From contig JALEZF010000003.1 in assembly GCA_022773025.1 (NCBI GenBank), positions 1 to 48,678 on the forward strand: 48,678 bases of DNA, read 5' to 3'. The translations under genes were made by a program, and so were the position numbers. The notes beneath the pieces are model-generated. The model was not told the DNA's origin and searched no databases. It saw nothing but the letters and a program-made list of their open reading frames with translations. Origin of the DNA: Clostridium sp. (GTDB taxonomy: Bacteria; Bacillota; Clostridia; Clostridiales; Clostridiaceae). Positions 42,778-48,678 of this stretch are shown here, piece by piece (positions within the stretch are counted from its first letter, which is position 1; each line of letters starts with the position of its first letter).

Positions 42778-43461
42778 TTATTTTTTAAGAGTTGCTGCTA
42801 TGGAACTTTCTCCAATTAGTAAAAACATTTCTTGAAATAATTCTTCTGCCTTTTTATAATGCTTTTCATTTAATTTCAAGCATTTCACTAAGTCATTTTC
42901 TAAAAAAGCCTCGGCCATTTTTTCATGAATTTTAATACTATGCTCCTCCATTTGAAAAACTTCTTTTTCATAATAACCTCTTAATAGTACTTCATGTAGC
43001 ACATTAAATTGTTTATATAGCTTTTTTAAACGAGAATTTTTAGAAAAATCAATAAATACTTTATGAAATTCATAATCATATTCAAAATATTTTTCCGTTT
43101 CCATACTTTCTCTCTGTAGCAAAATATATTTTTTCAATATATCAACAACTTCTTTATGATCGGATTTTTGAAATGCCATTTTTATACCTGTGTCAGTTAT
43201 TCCCAACAATATTTCATTGACTTCCACATAAAAATCAACATCAAAATTAACCACCAGTGCTCCTGTATTATCAATACTTTGAATTAAGCCATCTGCATAA
43301 AGACGATTAATAGCATCACGAATTGGAGACGAACTAACCTTAAATCTTTCTTGAAGATTTCTATTGATAATTTTTGATCCAAACAAGATTTTTTTAGTAA
43401 TGATCTCCATTTTTAATTCATCATATATCTGGTCGCTTAATGATTTTTTTATAATTGTCAT
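42778..43461 (-). CDS. GntR-family (FadR subgroup) transcriptional regulator
   Basis: A 227-residue regulator with an N-terminal winged helix (SLSDQIYDELKMEIITKKILFGSKI, then LQERFKVSSSPIRDAINRLYADGLI) and a C-terminal FCD domain. The metal/ligand site is suggested by YDYEFHKVFIDFSKN, with further histidines at EEHSIKIHEKM and NEKHYKKA. FCD regulators sense small carboxylates or amino acids. It is encoded 116 bases after tpl in the same direction and probably controls it through the palindrome at 45013-45029. GAGG lies about 9 bases before the ATG. Confidence 0.9.
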   Translation of the reverse strand: MTIIKKSLSDQIYDELKMEIITKKILFGSKIINRNLQERFKVSSSPIRDAINRLYADGLIQSIDNTGALVVNFDVDFYVEVNEILLGITDTGIKMAFQKSDHKEVVDILKKYILLQRESMETEKYFEYDYEFHKVFIDFSKNSRLKKLYKQFNVLHEVLLRGYYEKEVFQMEEHSIKIHEKMAEAFLENDLVKCLKLNEKHYKKAEELFQEMFLLIGESSIAATLKK

Positions 43462-43577
43462 TTCTTATTATCCTCTCACATTCACTTGTTCTAAAAATTG
43501 CAAGTATACTACACCAATCCTCTCAATGAAAATATCAAGAATCATTTGTAGTTTTATACAAAACCTTACTTGTTTTT

Positions 43578-44987
<1,410 letters not shown>

Positions 44988-45012
44988 CTATAAAAATAAA
45001 TTAACTAGCTCT

Positions 45013-45029
45013 TGATGCATCATGCATCA
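45013..45029. promoter_or_regulatory. 17-bp palindrome upstream of tpl, probable GntR operator
   Basis: TGATGCAT-C-ATGCATCA is a perfect 8-1-8 inverted repeat, 44 bases before the tpl start and 16 bases downstream of the predicted -10 box. Its place at the start of the transcript is where a repressor blocks RNA polymerase. Confidence 0.7.
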
Positions 45030-45044
45030 CCCTTTATAAGTACC

Positions 45045-45073
45045 ATATTATTCCATTAATCATTTCTGGTCAA
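45045..45073 (-). promoter_or_regulatory. Predicted promoter of tpl
   Basis: On the minus strand TTGACC (45068-45073), a 17-base spacer, then TAATAT (45045-45050). The -35 matches the vegetative consensus at five of six positions and the -10 at four. The predicted transcript would start just before the palindrome. Confidence 0.55.
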
Positions 45074-45168
45074 TAGGGAAAATACTATTTAAGAAAGATA
45101 ATTATAATACAAAAACACCTGTATTTTAACAAATTTATACATGGATTCATATTGAAAGCAATTTTAAA

Positions 45169-45198
45169 AAAGCATTAAGATTTTTATCTTAATGCTTT
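45169..45198 (-). terminator. Terminator of the sigma/anti-sigma/permease operon
   Basis: AAAGCATTAAGAT and ATCTTAATGCTTT, 13 bp with a short T loop, 10 bases past the permease stop. The stem shares its core with the gntR terminator. Confidence 0.8.
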
Positions 45199-45207
45199 CA
45201 CATTTTA

Positions 45208-46005
45208 TTAAAGATCGTTCTGATTACGAATTTCATATAAACTCACAATTTTCTTATAGTAAAATTTATACAATAACATTGTTCCAACTAATATCAATAT
45301 GAAATCATATATTATTACATCATACCCTTTTATAGTATAATTTCTTGTTAGATTGAACAATTTAGTTACGTTAAAATTAATTACATTATTAAAAGACCAT
45401 GCATCAAATAAAATCCCTGTAACTATTACATAAAATATAGGCAATATATATGATGTAAATTTCTTTTTCGTAACTGTTGTGACTCCCAAAACAAAGGTTG
45501 AAAAAGCTGCTGCTGATAGCGACACAGCTAAGCATATTAGAATAATATATGCAATTTTTGATGTTCTATATACACCTACAAAAGCACCTTTTGCAATACC
45601 TGCTACGACTACATCACTTATTCCAAATTTCATAGTAAGATATAAAACCCAAACACCTTGGCTAACCATAAAAACAATAAATGTTATTAAAGTACTTACT
45701 ATTAATTTAACGGTAAAATAAGTTTTTGCATTTACAATTTCCAGTACCTTATTTAAACTTCCTGATTCTTTATCCTTAATTATTGATGTGGAGTAAATTA
45801 AGCCAGCTACCACTGGTCCACAAAAACCAATATAAGAAAAACGACAAATCCTTATAAATAAATCTACTCCATCTAAACCTGGATATGGAAAAGCTATTTC
45901 TTTTAAATAAGATATCATCAATAACATTGAAATTATTAAAATTGCAATTATTGTTTTCCATGAAAATAACGTCTTTTTTAGTTCTAATTTTAAATATGTT
46001 TTCAC
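45208..46005 (-). CDS. ABC-2 type membrane permease without ATPase partner
   Basis: A 265-residue protein with six predicted helices in the ABC-2 pattern; the segment STSIIKDKESGSLNKVLEIVNAKTYFTVKLIVSTLI near residue 77 (charged loop with DKESG, then helix) is typical of exporter permeases. No ATP-binding gene is in the window, so it must borrow one, or act in another way. The start is GTG 46005, 7 bases after GGAGGG; a longer frame to 46074 would overlap the anti-sigma gene. It is the third gene of the sigma operon. Confidence 0.8.
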   Translation of the reverse strand: MKTYLKLELKKTLFSWKTIIAILIISMLLMISYLKEIAFPYPGLDGVDLFIRICRFSYIGFCGPVVAGLIYSTSIIKDKESGSLNKVLEIVNAKTYFTVKLIVSTLITFIVFMVSQGVWVLYLTMKFGISDVVVAGIAKGAFVGVYRTSKIAYIILICLAVSLSAAAFSTFVLGVTTVTKKKFTSYILPIFYVIVTGILFDAWSFNNVINFNVTKLFNLTRNYTIKGYDVIIYDFILILVGTMLLYKFYYKKIVSLYEIRNQNDL

Positions 46006-46021
46006 AGCTATCCCTCCTTCA

Positions 46022-47011
46022 TTAATATAGATCTGCAACCGCTCCAATTGTAGCAGCTTTAATATATCTCTCATCCTTCAAATCCTTTAATTTCTCCACA
46101 TCTCCACTAACAACTACTCCTATTATCTTTAAATCTTCTATATTAATTTCACCTTTTCCATTACTCAAAGTATCAAAGAGTTTTTCATAAGTTTCACTAT
46201 AGTTTTTCTTCTTACCATCTTTTATAGCTTTTATAAATTTATTTTCAGGATTAATAATTTCATGTCCTTGTTCATCTAAAGCTTTTATACCATATACATC
46301 ATATTCCTCAAAAATTAATTTACTTGAAACATCCATATCATCCTCATTTATAGTATTTACCCAATACCAATTTAATGTGAGATTTTTAGGTAATATCTCT
46401 TGTATTTGAGCCATAGTGTATTCTTTATCAAAAGACAGTGATATCTCCATTACTTTATCACTACCTATATCATCAAGTTTTTCTAAATCATTTATATACT
46501 TTTCATACTTAATTGATGGATGATAAAACTTCATAACTCTCTTCCCTGATTTATTGTATCTTCTCATCTGCTCTATATCTTCTTTTGATTCACCATAACT
46601 ATTCCATAAATAGTTTTCCATATTACCATAAGTATCATTAATTAATGGCATATAAGTATACGACTCTTTATAGTTTCCATCAGTTATAGGCTTATCCCCT
46701 AAAAATCTATATCTAACATAATTCATCTCTCCAACCATGATTCCATCATGATTCTGTGTATTTCCTACATAAGCATTAGGCATAGCTATATTAAACCACT
46801 CTCTTATCTCCCCCTCTTCTTTCTCACTGATTCTACTTAAAAGAGTAGCATTTAATATTAATACTATAAAACTTATAATGATAAACATTATTAAACTTAT
46901 TATTCCTGTTCTAATAATTGTCAAAGTCTTAGCTCTTCTAATGTTATTATTAAAAGTATGTTTTTCTTTGACTTCAAACAATTCTCTTAATTTTTCATCC
47001 TCACTTTTCAT
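46022..47011 (-). CDS. Anti-sigma factor (Sigma_reg_N/Sigma_reg_C type)
   Basis: A 329-residue single-pass membrane protein: about 35 cytoplasmic residues that should hold the sigma factor, one helix at about 36-58, and a large extracytoplasmic part. LGDKPITDGNYKESYTYMPLINDTYGNMENYLWNS and the late AQIQEILPKNLTLNWYWVNT fit the sigma-factor-regulator domains of Firmicutes. The start ATG 47011 has GGAGGG 7 bases upstream and lies 11 bases inside the sigma gene end, so the two are coupled in translation. Confidence 0.8.
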   Translation of the reverse strand: MKSEDEKLRELFEVKEKHTFNNNIRRAKTLTIIRTGIISLIMFIIISFIVLILNATLLSRISEKEEGEIREWFNIAMPNAYVGNTQNHDGIMVGEMNYVRYRFLGDKPITDGNYKESYTYMPLINDTYGNMENYLWNSYGESKEDIEQMRRYNKSGKRVMKFYHPSIKYEKYINDLEKLDDIGSDKVMEISLSFDKEYTMAQIQEILPKNLTLNWYWVNTINEDDMDVSSKLIFEEYDVYGIKALDEQGHEIINPENKFIKAIKDGKKKNYSETYEKLFDTLSNGKGEINIEDLKIIGVVVSGDVEKLKDLKDERYIKAATIGAVADLY

Positions 47012-47513
47012 ACTTATCCCTCCAAACCTTTTTAAATTGCTCTCTAGCCCTAAAAAGATAGGTTCTAACTGTATTTTCATTTATGTCTAATAGTTCTGCT
47101 ATCTCTTTGTAAGACAAATCCATGTCGTATTTAAGCAACAATAAATTCTTATAAATTTCACTAAGGGAATTCATCACCTTAAGAATTTCTTCCTTCTGCT
47201 CTAAGTTCAGTAATAAATCTGTAATAAACTTGTTATCCGTTAAACTTTGTTTAAAAATTTCTTCATCAATATTCAGGAAAATATATCTGTTATTCTTTCT
47301 ACACAAATCGTAATATTTATTAATTGATACTTTAAAAAGCCACGATGAGAGTTTATCAGGATGTATTCCATCCATGTACTTTAATGCCTTATAGAAAGTA
47401 TCTTGGACTATGTCTTCAGCATCATGCTTGTTGCAGCCAAGTTTAATCAAGTATTTATTTATGAGATTCATTTTTTTCTGAAATATCTCATTGATTAATT
47501 CATTGCTCATCAT
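47001..47513 (-). CDS. ECF-type sigma-70 factor
   Basis: A 170-residue extracytoplasmic-function sigma factor. Region 2 contains GCNKHDAEDIVQDTFYKALKYMDG (near 26-49), and region 4 ends with YDMDLSYKEIAELLDINENTVRTYLFRAREQFKK. It should direct transcription from its own promoter and others when the membrane anti-sigma factor releases it. Two consecutive ATG codons follow GGAGGGAGG; I use the first (47513). The longer frame to 47543 has no ribosome site. The signal sensed is unknown. Confidence 0.93.
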   Translation of the reverse strand: MMSNELINEIFQKKMNLINKYLIKLGCNKHDAEDIVQDTFYKALKYMDGIHPDKLSSWLFKVSINKYYDLCRKNNRYIFLNIDEEIFKQSLTDNKFITDLLLNLEQKEEILKVMNSLSEIYKNLLLLKYDMDLSYKEIAELLDINENTVRTYLFRAREQFKKVWRDKYEK

Positions 47514-47555
47514 AGCCTCCCTCCATAAAGCAAGTGTGATCATTTTAGTATTGAA

Positions 47556-47580
47556 GTACCTCTGTTATTATGACGTTTCA
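47556..47580 (-). promoter_or_regulatory. Candidate autoregulated ECF promoter
   Basis: TGAAAC (47575-47580, minus strand), 15 bases, then GTAC (47556-47559), 43 bases before the sigma start. TGAAAC is the usual ECF -35; the -10 is weaker than the common CGTC/CGTA. Confidence 0.4.
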
Positions 47581-47615
47581 AATCTCAATATGTATACATT
47601 AATTTTACACTAAAT

Positions 47616-47656
47616 AAAAAATCCACCAAATAACTTAATTGAGTGGTAGATTTTTT
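47616..47656 (-). terminator. Terminator of the GyrI-like gene
   Basis: AAAAAATCCACCA pairs with TGGTAGATTTTTT with one mismatch around a 15-base loop; U-tracts on both strands. Confidence 0.7.
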
Positions 47657-47715
47657 ATAATACATTTATTTATGAGTTAATTTCTTAATATCTCTTGTTC
47701 AATTTGAAATTTATA

Positions 47716-48204
47716 TTATTTATAAACTATTGGTACAAACATATCTTGTTGATGAATCCCTGTACGTTCAAAATAATGTTGTGGGGTTATAATGTGAAAC
47801 ATGTTATAGCGTTCACAACTGTCATTTTCAATAGTTGAAAGTTCAAAAATTTCACTTTCTCTAACATAGTCTTCAATTAGCTTTTGTGTATTTGTCCAAT
47901 CTTTCGCCCTATCACAATCTGCATCAAGATTAGAAGCTACAGCATACATACCAAATTCAAAATCTTTTACTTCATAACCTCCATAATTATCACCAGTTTC
48001 AGGCATAGGCAGTGCATAGAACCATTCTGTTGCTTTTTCCCTCTCATTAAACCACATAAAATCACGTGGCCCAATCTTATTCATTACTTTCTTATCATAT
48101 GATGTCCACCAATCATTAAAAGCTATAAAAGCCTCTTCCGTTCTAATTGGTCCTGATGTCACTACCTTCATTTTGGGTATCTCCACAATTCTAATATTAA
48201 TCAT
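47716..48204 (-). CDS. GyrI-like small-molecule-binding domain protein
   Basis: A 162-residue stand-alone effector-binding domain of the kind found at the C-terminus of BmrR/Rob regulators: VRIVEIP-MKVVTSGPIRTEEAFIAFNDWW at the start, YALPMPETGDNYGGYEVKDFEFGMYAVASN in the middle, and a final FHIITPQHYFERTG/MFVPIVYK strand. The aromatic residues could form a drug-binding pocket. No DNA-binding domain is attached. Stand-alone members hydrolyse or sequester xenobiotics in some species. The start has GGGGGA upstream at about 12 bases. Confidence 0.85.
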   Translation of the reverse strand: MINIRIVEIPKMKVVTSGPIRTEEAFIAFNDWWTSYDKKVMNKIGPRDFMWFNEREKATEWFYALPMPETGDNYGGYEVKDFEFGMYAVASNLDADCDRAKDWTNTQKLIEDYVRESEIFELSTIENDSCERYNMFHIITPQHYFERTGIHQQDMFVPIVYK

Positions 48205-48258
48205 ATTTATAGTCCCCCTTAATTTTTATTTACCCTATTAAAATAATTTTATATAAAG

Positions 48259-48585
48259 TTAATAATATTCTTGATTGATTACTATATACTTATTTCTCCG
48301 AGAGTAAAAGTCCAAGAGAAAGTTCATTCCCCAAAATATCATCATATTAAACAAAATATATAAGCTTGGATTTTCAATTGATCTATAAGCATAAAAGTTA
48401 AATAAAATCATAAAAATTGAATTTAGTGTGCCAAATATCAGTTGTGCTGTGAAATAGTCAGGCTTCAAAATAATGTACTTTTTCTTACTAAAGATATAGA
48501 TTAACTTTTTCTTTTTGTAACAAATTAAATTATGAATAATAAAAGCCAGTGCTATAGTCACCAATAGAAATACAATATCTTTCAT
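48259..48585 (-). CDS. Small membrane protein of unknown function
   Basis: A 108-residue protein with three predicted membrane helices (about 3-20, 46-64 and 74-94) linked by basic loops (CYKKKKLIYIFSKKKYIILK). No family is recognised. ATG 48585 has GGGGGAG 6 bases upstream; the frame runs to 48621 without a site. It lies 54 bases upstream of the GyrI-like gene in the same direction and may share its transcript. Confidence 0.7.
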   Translation of the reverse strand: MKDIVFLLVTIALAFIIHNLICYKKKKLIYIFSKKKYIILKPDYFTAQLIFGTLNSIFMILFNFYAYRSIENPSLYILFNMMIFWGMNFLLDFYSRRNKYIVINQEYY

Positions 48586-48678
48586 ACCGCTCCCCCTATT
48601 TTCTAATAACAAATTAATCATTCTTACGATTTAATTGTACCATATTTGTAAGCGTCAAAGTTTTAGTGTCTTCAATAA

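Overview
The window reads as a chromosomal segment of a low-GC, spore-forming Clostridium (sensu stricto, proteolytic type). This is inferred from AT-rich coding sequence, strong AGGAGG-type ribosome sites, frequent TTG/GTG starts, and clostridial families (DUF3793, DUF6323/DUF6179, Csp-like subtilases, tyrosine phenol-lyase). No rRNA, tRNA or CRISPR array is visible. I could run no searches: family names come from reading motifs.

Layout. 1-4.6 kb: the first codons of a probable PfkB kinase, msrB, a DinB-like gene, a broken metallophosphoesterase, a VanW-family gene, a nucleotidyltransferase and a small protein made of two copies of one ~50-residue unit. 4.7-10.6 kb: a haem/iron acquisition locus on the minus strand (NEAT surface protein with LPQTG, sortase, IsdE-like lipoprotein, FecCD permease, ATPase with no standard start codon), a good Fur-type box and a divergent AraC regulator. 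10.7-15.5 kb: a PHP phosphoesterase divergent from a three-gene ABC importer. 15.5-16.7 kb: remnants of an AMP-ligase/carrier protein/MaoC module and a transposase. 16.7-20.4 kb: two overlapping subtilases with intact catalytic triads. 20.5-23.4 kb: tyrosine phosphatase, MATE exporter and a membrane-anchored unknown.

23.6-27.4 kb is a catabolic-looking cluster in which every gene is damaged (Asp/Glu racemase-like, DUF1177-like, M20 peptidase-like, two membrane proteins, PucR regulator). 27.5-31.5 kb is the Feo iron(II) uptake operon (two FeoA, FeoB, a Cys-rich FeoB-associated peptide, DUF3793) with a divergent DtxR-family regulator and two copies of the palindrome AGTTAGT-N4-ACTAACT, one before feoA and one before feoB. 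31.6-35.2 kb: paired chromate-type transporters and methylthioribose salvage (mtnA, mtnK). 35.3-41.6 kb: Fic, methyltransferases, a small basic protein, an HMA domain lacking its CxxC, SulP, Nudix and an AAA ATPase overlapping a methyltransferase. 41.8-42.6 kb: a decayed DUF6323/DUF6179 pair. 42.8-45.1 kb: tyrosine phenol-lyase with a FadR-type GntR regulator and a 17-bp palindrome just downstream of the predicted promoter. 45.2-48.6 kb: an ECF sigma factor, its anti-sigma factor, a lone ABC-2 permease, a GyrI-like protein and a small membrane protein.

The themes are iron (two uptake systems with two kinds of predicted control site) and loss: at least five separate places hold broken genes beside intact neighbours. 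The most interesting signals are the paired Feo operators with a regulator of mixed metal ligands, the NEAT domains without the usual haem-binding tyrosine pair, the AUA-start ATPase, and the promoter/palindrome arrangement at tpl.
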